Source of the DNA: Amoebophrya sp. A120
Taxonomy: Eukaryota > Sar > Dinophyceae > Syndiniales > Amoebophryaceae
Length of the DNA: 64,000 nt
Assembly (NCBI GenBank): GCA_905178155.1
Contig: CAJINV010000001.1
Location: 15,004,142 to 15,068,141, forward strand
Direction: 5' to 3'
Position 1 is the stretch's first letter, and the number at the start of each line of letters is the position of its first letter. Below the pieces are notes generated by a model. That model did not search any database, was not told the origin of the DNA, and saw only the letters and a program-made list of their open reading frames with translations. A program made the translations under genes and the position numbers. This document shows positions 37,801-49,025 of this stretch, in pieces.

Positions 37801-38495
37801 GGGCTCGGCGGCTGCATGATGTCGCGAAACTGTTCGAGCACAAACGCCGGCTCCGGCATCAGCACGGCGGACAGGCTCGGCGGCGGCCCCACCGGCAGCT
37901 GCTCGACTTTCGCCTCGTCTAGTCGCAGTACCGCGCTTTGCTCCGGGATAGTACTGGTGCCCGCTGCCGCTGGTGCGCCAAAGATGTTCATGTTGGTGGA
38001 CGAAGTGGCGGGCCGGGTGCCGACGATAATCCCTTCGCGGTCCTGCACCACCTCGGGCAGAGTGTAGTTCAATGGGTAGTTGTACGTAGGCCCCACTGTG
38101 TGCGCATGTGGCAGTGCTGCTTCCCGCTGTGGATCTCCTCCCCTTGCTGCGACCTTGCTGCCCGCACCCTGCTGGCCGCCACGACCGAAGTTATCTTGGA
38201 ACACGTCCAAGCTGGACCCATCAATCCCGGTCTTCGAAGAAGCCGCCCAGGCCCGGGAGGAGGAGCTGTGTGGGTGATTCGGAAAAGCCTGCATGGACGA
38301 GGGGGCTTGTCGCAGCACAAGTTTCTGTGGCGGCTGGTGCTCAACACCAGTCACCCCGACAGCAAAAGTCGTGGCCCAAAACTGCTCGTTTGCTGGCCCT
38401 GGCGCGTCCTCCGGCGTCGGGAAAAGATTGTCGGTTTTTTGCTGCGCGTTTCGCACCGAGGAGCTGCTGGGTACTACACCCAAGGATGTACCCAT
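25866..38495 (-). CDS. giant alpha-helical protein, four exons, one 1.4-kb introner
   Basis: Exons 38495-36670, 36577-28923, 27517-26375 and 26167-25866 total 10,926 nt, or 3,641 residues. Two junctions are GT-AG (CAGAG|GTTCG to CTGCAG; ACAAAG|GTAG to TTCTCAG); one is the introner 27523-28922, across which SAA continues DAQEMQVQDVV. All junctions keep frame. The product is mostly charged, Leu/Ala/Glu-rich and predicted helical. Loosely repeated units of about 40-60 residues read L-x2-A, then L-x2-L and A-x3-L-x2-L, for example RLENAMATQDASLVTALIAS and LERAIAAQSLPDLEKAIGTF. Acidic and Ser/Pro-rich linkers separate them. There is no signal peptide, membrane helix or catalytic motif. The pattern suits a scaffold or cytoskeletal protein; that is inference. 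The gene probably starts further upstream (see 38645-39731). Confidence 0.75.
27623..27698. repeat. 12-bp minisatellite, about six copies
   Basis: Tandem GAAGCTGGTGCC units, the first diverged (GAAGGTGGTGCC), inside the 1.4-kb introner. Confidence 0.9.
27990..28092. repeat. long inverted repeat / hairpin inside introner
   Basis: Left arm begins GAAGAGATCATCCACGCG; right arm ends GTGGATGATCTCTTC. The arms meet around GGGCACCACCTGGTGCCC, giving an almost uninterrupted stem of about 50 bp with a few bulges. Confidence 0.85.
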
Positions 38496-38644
38496 CGCTG
38501 TTAGGGAATAAATTCAGGTGCTTCATTTCTTCAGAGAATTAAATAAGTCCCGCTCTGCTCCCGTAGGTCAATTTAGCTAGTGATTCGATCAAAAATGAAT
38601 GAGAAAGAATAAAAGTGAACGTCGACTACAACGCGTCCTCTTAC

Positions 38645-39731
38645 CTTGCTCCACTTGTTGCGCGGTACCGTAAAACTCGGTGAGCTCTTCGCGACAATAT
38701 GACAATTGTTGCTTGATGTCGGAGTGCCAACGCCAGGCCTCGACAATCTTCCCCCGAAGCTTCGTGAAGCGATGCACACACCGACCCCACTTGCGCGAGG
38801 TTGCTTCAACATCCTGAGCTGCTGTGCCGTCTTTGGAGGATTGCTGCTCGTCGTGCTCCACATCCTGCTTTGCACTATCCTTCAACGCGACCCTCTGCAA
38901 CGACTTTAGCGTGCCGCCACGACCGCGAGACCGCGGCGTAAACCCCGCCCGACTGCGTGCGCTTTTGCTTTCAAACGTTGGCAGCGGAGGTTTTTTCGTC
39001 AAAAAGGCGACCAGCTCGTTCTTTTTTTCCTGCTCTGGTAACCCTTTCTCCTCCTCGGCGGTATCACCGAATATGGAACCCGCGGGCATGGACCGCGCGC
39101 CCCGGCTTCTGAGGCGCCGCCCAGCTATCGGCGGCGGCTTCGAACCCGGCAAAAGCGGTGGCTTGTTCGAAAAAACTTCGTCTTCAAAACGATCCGCAAC
39201 GCCGGCGTTACTGCCTGTGGCTTCCTTTGCAGAGGAGAGAGGTAACAACTTCTTGCTGGTTCCTGGCGCGGCCGCCCGAAGATCGCTTCTTCCGGTCGCG
39301 GTCGGGAAACCGTAGACTTCGCGCACTGCTTTTTCGTTTTCCCGGTCGCCGCGCCACGACCGGTGACTCAGCTCCCCGACGGAATCGTAGAGGAGAGTAG
39401 AGCTGTCCCCCAGATGCATCCCCCCTCCGGATGAAAAAGGCGGAAGTCCCGCCGCATGGTTGTTGATTTTGGGTGGCCCAGCGGACCGCGTCAGGTGTTT
39501 CCGGGCCGAGAGAGACAGGTTCTGGAGCACTCGTTGTTGTCCGTTCACGGGCGTCTGGTCGACCATTGGTTGTTCCGCACCGCTGAGTCCGTCCGTCACG
39601 TCCCGAATCTTGTTGTAGATCCGCCATCGTTCCGAAGAGAAAAGTTCCTTCAGATCCATGCCAGAGTCCTTCGAACTTGCCGTCTTCCCATCGCGGATGG
39701 ATCCCCACCCGTTCCAGTCAAACGACGACAT
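38645..39731 (-). CDS. charged protein exon, probably the first exon of the giant gene
   Basis: ATG at 39731 (MSSFDWNGWGSIRDGK) opens 362 codons plus one base up to a clear donor, GAGCAAG|GTAAGAGG. The best acceptor is CCCTAACAG just before 38497: joining there gives EQ-A-MGTSLG and continues directly into the giant reading frame, for a 4,004-residue product. An alternative acceptor (CACTAG at about 38579) would give a short tail ending GSRAGLI and TAA at 38539, only 43 bp before the next ATG. The sequence is Ser/Arg/Lys-rich with an SRGRGG patch and a helical C-terminal part (FTKLRGKIVEAWRWHSDIKQ). No known domain. Confidence 0.6.
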
Positions 39732-40274
39732 CTTCGGAGGACGAACTGGAGATTCAACAAAAAAATCCAAATCTGCTCCCCGTGGTTAGGCTGCTCGTAC
39801 AACTCTGCGGCCCCCGCGCCATCTTGTTTTGTGGTCACATTATACCTGCAACGCGAATACGTCCGCCAAGGCCACCTCTCCTGTGCGCATCTAAACTTAC
39901 TTTAACACGTCGTTAAGAAGAATGATGTGGAAAACCTTCAAATAAACGAATGCAATTTATTTCCTCGGTCTCGACGCACGAAGAGAACTGTGTGAGTCTC
40001 CTCCCCTCCAAGAATGGTAGTACGCCAGTATGTCTAGAAAATAGCGGAAGCACGCAACAAAACCATGCGAACAAATGTTTCCCGTAATCAGCAAAGGTTG
40101 ATTCGAGCCTACAGCATCAACCTGCTCAGCAGCTGCCTTGATGTTGAGTACGTGTCTTGTAGATGAAGACCGCAGCCACGACGATGAGCATGTCATGAAG
40201 CGAAAGCGTCCATGGAAGGAATGAAAATGTCGCCAAGAATTCTATGTCGCATGAATGTATGAAAAGCTTTTTTC
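39732..40274. other. intergenic, nothing supported
   Basis: About 540 bp between the start of the giant gene's upstream exon and the stop of the Rab-like gene. No frame, RNA or inverted repeat of note. Confidence 0.5.
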
Positions 40275-41112
40275 TCAATTCGCTGGGTAGCAGCGGCTGG
40301 AGCAGCTTTCTCGAAAGTCGTCGTATTCGAATTGCGACGGGCCGAAAGAGCTGAGAATGTGACCGCTGTTTTCGCCGGCTTCCTTGTTTTTCTCTTCCTG
40401 CTGTAGCTGCTTCTCCCTCGCTTGTCGTATACATTTCTCCGCCACCGAGTAAAAGAGAAACTGAATTGCGGAGCCGCCCTTTTTCGCGCTTGTGGTGAAA
40501 AATGGCATGCCCGCAGACTCGGCCCACCGACTCATCACGGCGAAGCGCTCGTTGCCACCTTCTTCTTGTATCAGGTCCTCCTTGCAGCCCACTAGGACGA
40601 AGCTGCAGCGGGGATTGTACTCCCAGACCTGCGATGGCGATGGATTTGCTTTTGCTATCTCGTGGTCTACTTCGGGAGCAATGGATTCAAATTTCACAGA
40701 AACAGTACAAGCACATGCAAGAAATCAAGGTGGAAAAGACAGCCATTTTTTTCCCTCTTCAAAACCTCACCTTTTTCTGCCACCATTTTATGTGGTCGAA
40801 GCTCGCCGGATTTGCGAGGTCGAAAACCAGTAAGCAGACGTCGCCGCATCGGTAGTAAGAGGCTGCCATGTCGGCGAATCGCTCCTGTCCGGCTGTGTCA
40901 TAGAGAAACAGGTACACCTCTGTGTCGTCCACAAAAACGCTCTTCTGGAGGCAGTCACATCCCAGTGTCGGCCCGTGAGAGGGATCGTCAGCGATGTATA
41001 CGTTCCGGACAAACCGTTCTATCAGGCAAGTTTTCCCCGTGTTCGCGGCACCAGCAACTATTACCTTTCCATTCACCTTCTTGGAACGCCCACCGCCGGA
41101 GCCGCCAGACAT
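40275..41112 (-). CDS. Rab-like small GTPase with altered G4 motif
   Basis: Exons 41112-40771 and 40628-40275 (GT-AG, phase 0) give 231 residues. G1 is GAANTGKT (21-28), switch I Thr is in PTLG (Thr49), and G3 is DTAGQE (72-77). G5 is TTSAKK (159-164). These place it among Ras-superfamily GTPases; the WW-Q-KK-VWEYNP stretch before VLVG and the length fit Rab. G4, normally NKxD, reads GCKED (Cys129 in place of Asn), which should weaken guanine contacts. The C-terminus (SCSSRCYPAN) has cysteines but not a standard CC or CAAX box, so prenylation is doubtful. Expected role is membrane-traffic switching; the specific subfamily is not assignable. Confidence 0.85.
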
Positions 41113-41801
41113 TTTGTAGTTGCTGGGTGCTCTACTTTTGCTATGATAAAGAAAAACTTCTTCCTGTCATGGTGTCTATTGTAGCTGAAAACTTTTCTAC
41201 AAAGCTAAGCACTGCAATAAAAAAATGCTCTAGAAACGAAGTGACGTCCTGCAATAGGAATGAGTAGGAAATAAAGTTAGAACCGGAAGCAGAAGTGATA
41301 AAGCACAGACAAACACGGCAAGACCCTGCGCGTGACACAGAAAATGGATTTCGCTCTCGTCGAATGGGAAAATTCTTTCACACATAAAGATCTTTTGCGT
41401 TCGGTCTTCACCAAAAAAATCGAACTCAGCTTCGGTTACCAGCTCTGGTACACGTTAGATCTTCTCCTCGTAATTTTCAGCAATCCGTCCTTCGTTGGGG
41501 GACCGATAAATTCGAAAATTCCAAACACTCGACAACATGAAAACGGCACCAGGGCTGCGAACTCATGCGGCGGTTGAGAAAGAGGCCCATGCTCGATCCT
41601 TTTCCTTCCAGCAAAAAGGAAATGAAGATGAATTCTGCGAAAACAAACTTCTTCGTAAAAGCTTGAGTTTTACCAGCGCGATGCGTCACGTTTGATTTCT
41701 TCAGTCTCTGCTGGGCATCATTTGTCACACACATGAGCTCTGCGGCGGACCACACTTACCCTCTACACTACCTGCTTCTTGTCCCGGTTCCCAACATAAT
41801 C
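41113..41801. other. intergenic, nothing supported
   Basis: About 690 bp, AT-rich, between the Rab-like ATG and the stop of the S/G-rich gene. Only short, unconvincing frames. Confidence 0.5.
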
Positions 41802-44338
41802 TTATGCTGGCGCGAAGCTCAACATCCCATGCTGGTGTCGCCTGCTGTCGTGCTGGTGCATTCTTTTCAGCTTCTGCGTTTCGGTGTTGTACTTGTACGC
41901 TGACTTTCTCTGGCTGTAGTCGACAGACCGCAAGTTCGGGTCCATACGTCCGTAAGACCGGCTCCTGCCCCCGTCCTGCGCGATCCTTTCCTTCCGAGCC
42001 TGCCGCCGGGCCTTCCGCTGTTGCCGCCGCGCTTCGGTCATTGTGGAAGGGGATTCGCTGACCCGGTCGTCGTCGTAATATGTCTTCATGTACTGTTTCA
42101 ACAAGGACTCTTTGTCGACTGCACTGGTGGCCCGCCTTCCGTCGTTCGGCGTGCTACCGACGGAAGTTGTCCTGTCCATCGCGTTAAAGTTGAAACCGGA
42201 CAAACCACCGAGCTGCAGCCCGGGCACCATCGCCAGCGGATCGTCGCCCGCGCGGCCGGACAGCGCCTCGCGGAAATCCAAATCCGTGCGCCAGTGAATG
42301 TCGTCGTCCGCATCGTCGTGGTAGGAGTAGTAGTTGTTGTGTTCCTTGTCGTCCGCAATCATGGTGTGGTGCTTCTGGTAGGGTTCCCGTTTGTACAGGT
42401 GATGCATGTACGCGGTGTCCACGCGGCCCGGACTCGTGCCCCGGCCCCCGTAGGCGTAGGGACTTTCGATGATCCGCCGGGCGCGCCGGGTCCCGAGTTC
42501 GGCGTACGGGTCGTCGTAGTTGCCCGAGTCGGGGACGATGCGGTGCCGCAGCTCGGCAACCCACTTACCGCTGGGCTCGTCATAAATCCACGTGGGCTGC
42601 GCCTCATATAAGTGCGCGCCTTCCGGACGCCACGTACGAACCTGGGAATAGTGCAATTTTTCATACCGGTTGAGAAGATGGGCCATGACAAACACGCACT
42701 GAAATCTACAACCTCAACCTACAAATTGAAAAATCAAAATAAAAAGCAACCATACTCTGCAGAAAATGTTAACTGTACCATCACAATCACAGGAGGTTTT
42801 TCCGTAATCAAGGTCCGTTCGTCTTGGTCGCCATCTTCGATGTCCAGCGTCGGCAACTCGCCGGGTGCGACCGGCTCGTTCCCACCAGACCCCGTGGACT
42901 GCATGGGGTCTCCGAACCCCGACCCGGGCGCCGCTGCCGGCATGTCAGAGTTGAGCTCTCGAGGATCGACGTTACCGCCTCGCCGATCCTTCGTAATGGT
43001 GAGTTTCTTGTTATTCCCACCGTCGTACACATCTCCGCGATGGTTCACCATCAGGGGCACACCCCCGCCGGACCCGACACCCCCGCCGGACGCAACACCC
43101 CCGCCGGAACCGCCGGAGCTGCCCATGTTGCTCATAACGAAGTCGCCACTGCCCCCGCCAACTTGCGCCGTGGATCCCAGCTGGAAAGACTGCATCTGTT
43201 GCATCATGGACGGCACACTAGACGCCATGGACGGAGGCCCGCCCATCGCGAAAGATTGCATCGGCGGAGCGTGCATGGCCGCGGAGGTGGGCGCGAAGGA
43301 GGTGATGTTCGGGTCCTGCGTGCCCATCCGGACCTGCTGCTCCTGACTGTCCGCCGCCAGGTGCATGACGTTTGGCGGCGCCTGCTGCGGCAACTCGTGT
43401 AGGCTGCTCGGCAGACGCTCCTCTACAGCCGCTTGGTCCATTGTTCCTGAACCCATCCCGGACCCTAACCGCAATTCGTCCTTCGTGGAGGCACGCACCG
43501 CTTCCACGAAACTTACCCGCTTCGCCTCGGCGGACTGCAGTTCGGTCAAGCTCTGCGGCTGCAACGATCCCATCATCGCACCGGAGTTGATCTTCTTGGT
43601 CTCACCCGATGCAAACCCACCGCCAGAAGACAGTCTAGGCGCCGCGCCTTGTCCTGCCAGGAAGGGCGGCTTCTCGCTGCTGAGCCGTTGCCTCTCACCG
43701 CTCAGCCGCACCTTCTCGGCACTCGAGCCCGGTCCGGAACTTGCGCGGACCTGCTTACTTGAAGAATTCGGCGAATTGCTCAGCCGGACAGAAGCGCCAG
43801 CAGCCCCTGCTGGACTACTGCCGGATCCGAGGTTGTTGTTCATACCGGATCCCATACCGCTACCCATGCCGCGCACAGAACCACTACCCATTTGACTACC
43901 CATTTGACGCGCGGATCCCATGCCGCTCCCCATCTGTTGACGCGCGGAGCCCATCGCACTACCCACTCCGCGCGCAGAACTACCGGGCCCGCGGGAACTC
44001 GGCGTGCTGGCATTGTAACTGCCCGGCTCTTGTTGCTCGTAGTCAACGTCCTCACTGGGCCGTTTGGGCCTTCTTCTCGACCCCCTAAAATTGTTCTCTG
44101 CCGTTGCTCTGGCTTTCTCCGCCTGCGCTGCTTTTTGCGACTGCCGCTCTATAACCGATTCCTTTGCCGACTGTAGTCGCGAGTGCTTCGTCTGGTATGC
44201 CTGGGACAGCCGTTCCTGCGCCGACGGCCGGTCCTCTTGTTTTCCTGAGGACTGTCGCGCAGATCGCCGTGATTGCCGCTGCGGCTCAGGCTCTGGCGGA
44301 GCCGGCGGCTCCTCTTCCTTTGACTCTTCGCCGCCCAT
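41802..44338 (-). CDS. S/G/R-rich protein with basic C-terminus, two exons
   Basis: Exon 1 runs from ATG 44338 (MGGEESKEEEPPAPPEPEPQ) to a donor at 42791 or 42779; exon 2 is 42698-41802, starting after TTTCAG. Both donors are phase 0, giving 814 or 818 residues. The first 150 residues are Arg/Gln/Ser/Glu-rich; then come repeated GMGSARQMGS-type runs, a Met/Gln/Pro-rich middle and an acidic segment. Exon 2 encodes a more ordered part with Tyr/Asp-rich patches (YYSYHDDADDDIHW) and a strongly basic tail (RRQQRKARRQARKERI). Residues 2-3 are Gly-Gly, so N-myristoylation is conceivable though the following residues are acidic. No known domain. Confidence 0.65.
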
Positions 44339-45061
44339 TTGTTGCCGCCGTCCCCGTCGCTTTTGTTTTTAGAACAAATTCGTTTATAGAAGCGTATTCG
44401 TCGTGATTCAAGTCAGTATCTGAAAAAATGGTTAACACAGGTGATGTTGGAGATGAATCAGACACAAAATAACTGGAAACTCCAAAAAATCTCTGCAGAT
44501 TGGGGTACAATCTTTGCTGAAAAGAAGAACCTTCGGGGGGAAAGCAAAACTGGGAAGCAACTGCAAGTGAAGATTGTATATAAGCGGAGCAACGTGACGG
44601 ATACACGACTTCTTGTTTGCGTACTTACGGCAATCTGCTTCCAAATCCAGAACGTGAATGTACGACAATTACGACCGATGACGCTTGAACATATCGCTAG
44701 ACAAACAAAATGAACGACACGAAACCGAAAAGTTTTTCCACAAAGGAGCTGCTGCGGAACCGACAGGCATCTATCTAGTAAACCGCCGCCAAACTGTGTC
44801 GGCACCGAAAAACGACATCGCAACAAACCGAAAGCATATACATACTTATTGTAAGACGCAAGTAGCAGAAGCACAAACGTCCGGCTAACACGTTGACAAG
44901 CTTACGGCGTCATCGTCTTTCCTTTCACAAACACAAGTAGTCTGCGTCACAATGATGTACGAATCACTGTTGTCAAGCGTACGTCTCTACGATGCGTATG
45001 CGCGTATTGCATAGATGAGAGGATGTTTATGTGCAATGCGTCGCCATCTCTATTTCGTGGT
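44339..45061. other. intergenic, nothing supported
   Basis: About 720 bp between the S/G-rich gene's ATG and the EFG1 stop. No coding or structural feature recognised. Confidence 0.5.
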
Positions 45062-46666
45062 TTAGTCCGAATCCGAATCAAACGACATGGCTTTGTTGTC
45101 AGCCTTGACAATCGCGCCCTGTCTGTGCGGAGCTTGCGACGCCATAAAGGATTCGTGGTTTCCTTTCTGTCTCTTCGCATCAGCGGCTGCGCGCTTGTCT
45201 TCCGAAGTTGCAACCTTGTTCTCCGCTGGTCGCTTCTTGCTCGGCTGTTTGAATTCAGTCTCTGCAGTGCTTTTCTCTACTGACTTTCGCTCCGGAGCAG
45301 CTCCGCTGTCTGACACCTTTTTCTCACCAACTGGCTTCGCCTTCTTCTCGTCCCGGGCAGGTTCCGTGGTTTCCGCGACAGAACTGCTTCTATTTACCTC
45401 GGTTCTAGTCGCTTGCTCAGTTGTTTCCTCGTTTTTTGTCTCCTTCTTCGTTTGTTCACCCTTGCCGGCAGCGCCCTTGCCCTTGCCCTTTCCCGAGTCG
45501 CCTTTCCCACCTTTGCCTTTGCCCTTCGAAGCGCCCTTGCTGTTGCCCTTAATGGTCTTTTTACCCTTTCCCTTTCCCATCCCGGCTTTACTCCCCTTTA
45601 TCTGTTTTTTGTCCGCGGCGGCTTCTAGACTGTCGAATTTGTCGCGATTCTTCTTCACTTTGTCGTCAATGTACTTGCGCATGTACTTCCGCCGGGCCGC
45701 GGACTCGGGGCTGTCCTGCTTCGGAAACAAGGACAAGTACGGGACGTAGTGGGGAAACTTCTTCACGTAGCGGGTGTCGGCCTCGGCTTCGGCGAGAGCT
45801 GTTTTTTCACAAATTGTAATTGAGAACCAGATCCAGAAACAAGTCGTGCCCGATCATTATCTTTCATTCTACCTATGCATACTCTAAACGCTGCGCTACA
45901 TGCAGGAACAATAATTCATGCGCGCGCGAAAAGACTTATTCATACTGCAAGAAATCACACTTGCAATCTTCAGTATACCTGTCCTCGCGCTCGCCTCCTT
46001 CTCTGAATCGTTTTCCTCGAGCGCAGCCATCACTTTTTTTCGGGCTTTCTCCGCGTTCTTTTCCGATTTTTTCCGCTCCAGGAACCGGATCATTCGGTAC
46101 TTCTGTTCGTACTCCTCGATGATTTTCTCTTTCTGTTTCTCGTCCGCGTTTTCGTACTTGCGGAGCGCGCGAAAGGTATAACTGTCCGGGGTCAGCTCCT
46201 TCTCGCCCACCCAGTGCGTCTTGGTTTGCCGATTCTTCTTTTTCGAAGTGGAATTGGCATTGTTTTGGTTCTTTTCCGCGTGGCCCTTCTTTTCATCGGC
46301 CTTGCTCTTTTTCACTTTTTTCTTCTTTCCCGAAGAAGAGGTGGCTGCTGAGGCGGCGTTTTCGGACTGGTCTCTATTTTCTGCATTCCCGGCGTCCTTC
46401 TCTATCTGTTCTCCGGAACTGTCGCCACCTTGTTCCATTTTCACGTCCGCAGCATTGTTCGCACTTTCCTCGGCCCTCGCTTGGCTGAGATTGCCTGGCC
46501 TCTGTTCGTCGTCTCCTTCCACTGCTGTAGTTGCTTTCGCCTTCTTTTTCTTTTTTGCCTTCTTCACAACTGCAGTGCTGTCGTCCTTCGTGGTAGCATC
46601 CTTGGTCTCTATCTCAACCGGGTCTGCCCCTTGCAGGCTGTCCTCGGCAACAGTTTCTTTTGCCAT
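45062..46666 (-). CDS. EFG1: rRNA-processing protein EFG1 homologue
   Basis: Exons 46666-45979 and 45798-45062 (ACAG|GTAT to AACAG, phase 1) give 474 residues. The diagnostic block is residues about 165-270: FRALRKYENADEKQKEKIIE, then EQKYRMIRFLERKKSEKNAE, and after the intron DTRYVKKFPHYVPYLSLFPK followed by QDSPESAARR. This matches the EFG1 family, nucleolar proteins needed for early 18S rRNA processing, including the basic helix with RFLERKK and the YxSLFPK element. The flanks are lineage-specific: an acidic/Lys-rich N-terminus and a Lys/Gly-rich tail (KGKGKKTIKGNSKGASKGKG) ending SFDSDSD. Nucleolar localisation is inferred. Confidence 0.8.
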
Positions 46667-47477
46667 TTTCGGCGTCTCTGATTTGATTCAATAGCAGGTT
46701 TGAAATCACTGAAACTTCTAGCAAGTTTCGGTTTTGTCAATAAAATCTGCTACTGCTTCGAAGGTGGATACTACCCAGATGAAAAGTATTCACTTCTAAT
46801 TCTAGCTCTAACGCTTGTGCCTTAAGCATCAAAACATTGCTGAAATACGAAACTCTGTCCTCATTCCTGAAAAGTTTAGAAATCGTGAAAGGCGTATTTT
46901 GCAAATGACGCGATCAATATTTCCAGAACGAGCTGGGCCTTGGTTTCGCCGTCGTATGATGATTGGTACTCTTTGATCATGATCTTTCTTGTCAATGGCA
47001 AGATTGGGCATGATCGCGAATTTCAGATCGTCAAGAAATCCGGAAGAGATCAATCTAAGTATTTCATCTTCGCTTCCACCTAGTCATTTTCTATCAGATC
47101 GGAACGAATGCTGTTCGCTACTCATACTCGCTCACGGATCTGATGACAAGAGGGCTTCTCCCTGCTTTGTGGGCAGCGACTCGGATAACCAGCAACAGCT
47201 GCGGCAGAGATTTTTCCCATCGAGAGCACAACGACTACCGGAGTGACTGTGCCAGTTCAGGTACTGGTAATTCCAACCATGTCAATTACTTGGTCATTTA
47301 CTCATCATGAACTCATGATAAACTGTTCATTAACATCAACCCCATAAGGACCTCCAGATGACTAGCAGACTACTTTACGTACTGCGCATTTGATTTTGTG
47401 AACTCTTGTCGCTTCTGTTAAAGGTGCTTACTCAATTATGTTGGCGTTAGGAGAGCCTGGGCCTTTGGTAAGATTCA
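46667..47477. other. intergenic; no continuation of the SIL1-like frame found
   Basis: About 810 bp. I looked here for armadillo-repeat exons expected after the SIL1-like motif and found none; all frames are broken and low in coding character. Confidence 0.5.
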
Positions 47478-47789
47478 TCAAACACCGGGCGGGGTTGGCA
47501 ATCTAGCCTCATTTTGGCCTGTCTCGAGGTTCATTCGAATTTCCAGACCCGGTGGCACCATCTGGTCCTCTGCGACGACTTTCCACTCATATGAGGGATA
47601 GAATGGCCGCTTTTTGGGCACCGACTTTTGCTGCTGTTCGGGCACCGGGTTTGGCCGCTTCGCCTCGGGCTCCTCCTCCGTCGCCACAATGTAGACCGCA
47701 ACTGCAAAAATGGCGCACCCGATGGTAGCCAACACTGCTAGAGTCGCGGAACTCACCGAAGACCGGCTGTCACCAGAAGACATCGCCAT
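47478..47789 (-). CDS. short membrane-anchored protein with SIL1 N-terminal motif
   Basis: ATG at 47789 gives 103 residues. Residues about 16-36 (TLAVLATIGCAIFAVAVYIV) form one hydrophobic signal-anchor helix followed by EEEPE. Residues 70-98 read EWKVV, then QMVPPGLEIRMNLETGQNEA and RLP, closely matching the motif before the armadillo repeats in SIL1, the ER nucleotide-exchange factor for BiP (typically W-x2-V, VPxGxxxRxNLxTGxxE). The frame stops five residues later (TPPGV). A donor-like GTGTTTG overlaps the stop, but no downstream exon was found in the 810 bp before the next gene. Either a very short SIL1 relative or an unresolved first exon; ER localisation is inferred. Confidence 0.6.
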   Translation of the reverse strand: MAMSSGDSRSSVSSATLAVLATIGCAIFAVAVYIVATEEEPEAKRPNPVPEQQQKSVPKKRPFYPSYEWKVVAEDQMVPPGLEIRMNLETGQNEARLPTPPGV

Positions 47790-49025
47790 CACATTAGTAC
47801 TTAGTTGGAACGTCACGGTGGAAAAAAAAATATTCGTATGTAGCGGGTTCCAGTCGGTTTTGATTTAGGACTTATGCAGTTACTCAGGAAAAAAAAAGAA
47901 AAACGAGACTGGACGATAATATCGGACGCGGCTAAGTGAGAAAAGGCCGACATCCGTCAAGTTTTCAAAAAAAAGCTTTTTTACTTCAAACTACTTCGTC
48001 CTGCGTAGCTTTTGGGTAGCCAAAGCACAATCAAGAAAATGAAAAACTATCCTGCTTCTGGCGGCCACAAATAACGAAAAAAAATCCTCATTTTCTCCCA
48101 GCACTTGGTAGGTTCGTGACCTCTACGCGACTGCAGCTGTGCCACAAGGGACACGAGGCAAAGAGCGAACCACCTTCGATGCTGATGACGACTCCATTTT
48201 ATCGCACAGATCTAGCTCGAAGTGCCAGGAAATGGAACACTGAATTCATTCCCACACAAAAAAAAACATGAGCAAAACCTTTCTCGTCTTGCCTTTATTC
48301 TTCGTTGGCGTCGCAGTCGCATCTCAGTCTCACACCACTTACACATTGCGATGTCATGTGTCGAGCGTCCCGCTGCCGCTTGTTGGTGCTGCCGGCAGGA
48401 CATTCATTTTTATCACGTTGTACGATTGTTAAGCCGCGTAGGTGATTTTACCCACATCAGGGTTGTTGATGTTGTATGTATGGGGGTTGTAGTGAAAACA
48501 AGATTCGAATACGGATAAGGCGTCTTTTCTTGGGGTAGAGCGGGGAAAAAATGGTTCCGGACTTAAGCTCGAGGGCGGAAGGTTTTAGAAACCTTCAAAC
48601 CTTCGATCTCAAATCCACAAAAGTGGTACTATCAAAACAGAACTAACAACACGTAGTTCATGCAGATGGTGCAGAACATAATTTCCCGGAGAGGCACGTT
48701 GGGGCGCGCTTTTTTCAACTTTCCACAAATCGTTGGAAAAAACCCAAACTTTCTTCAGGAAGAGCGCACATCGTGGAAGATCAGATTACAAAATTGCGGC
48801 ACGTGCCGAAAAATAGTAAAAAATGTAGGGACTTAGGCAGTAAAGAGACGGGCGGGGTACGGCTACAATATTGTTGTCTGAACGGTCAGACCAGCTGAGT
48901 CGCCTGCTTAACTTCGAAGTAGTTAGTTTTGAATGTAAGAATAAGGAAGTAAAATGGCTATGCATGTTTGTGTTTGCGCAGCAGCTGCACATCGCGGCCG
49001 GAGCTGAGGGGAACCTGCCACATTG
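47790..49025. other. intergenic, nothing supported
   Basis: About 1.2 kb of AT-rich sequence with several A-tracts between the SIL1-like ATG and the TSG101 stop. No feature recognised. Confidence 0.5.

Noticed and set aside
40628-40771. A non-canonical intron in the Rab gene bounded by direct repeats GTGA
   Set aside because: A canonical GTGAGG to ATCGCAG intron joins WWQKK to VWEYNP in frame and fits Rab spacing before VLVG better; no inverted ends are present.
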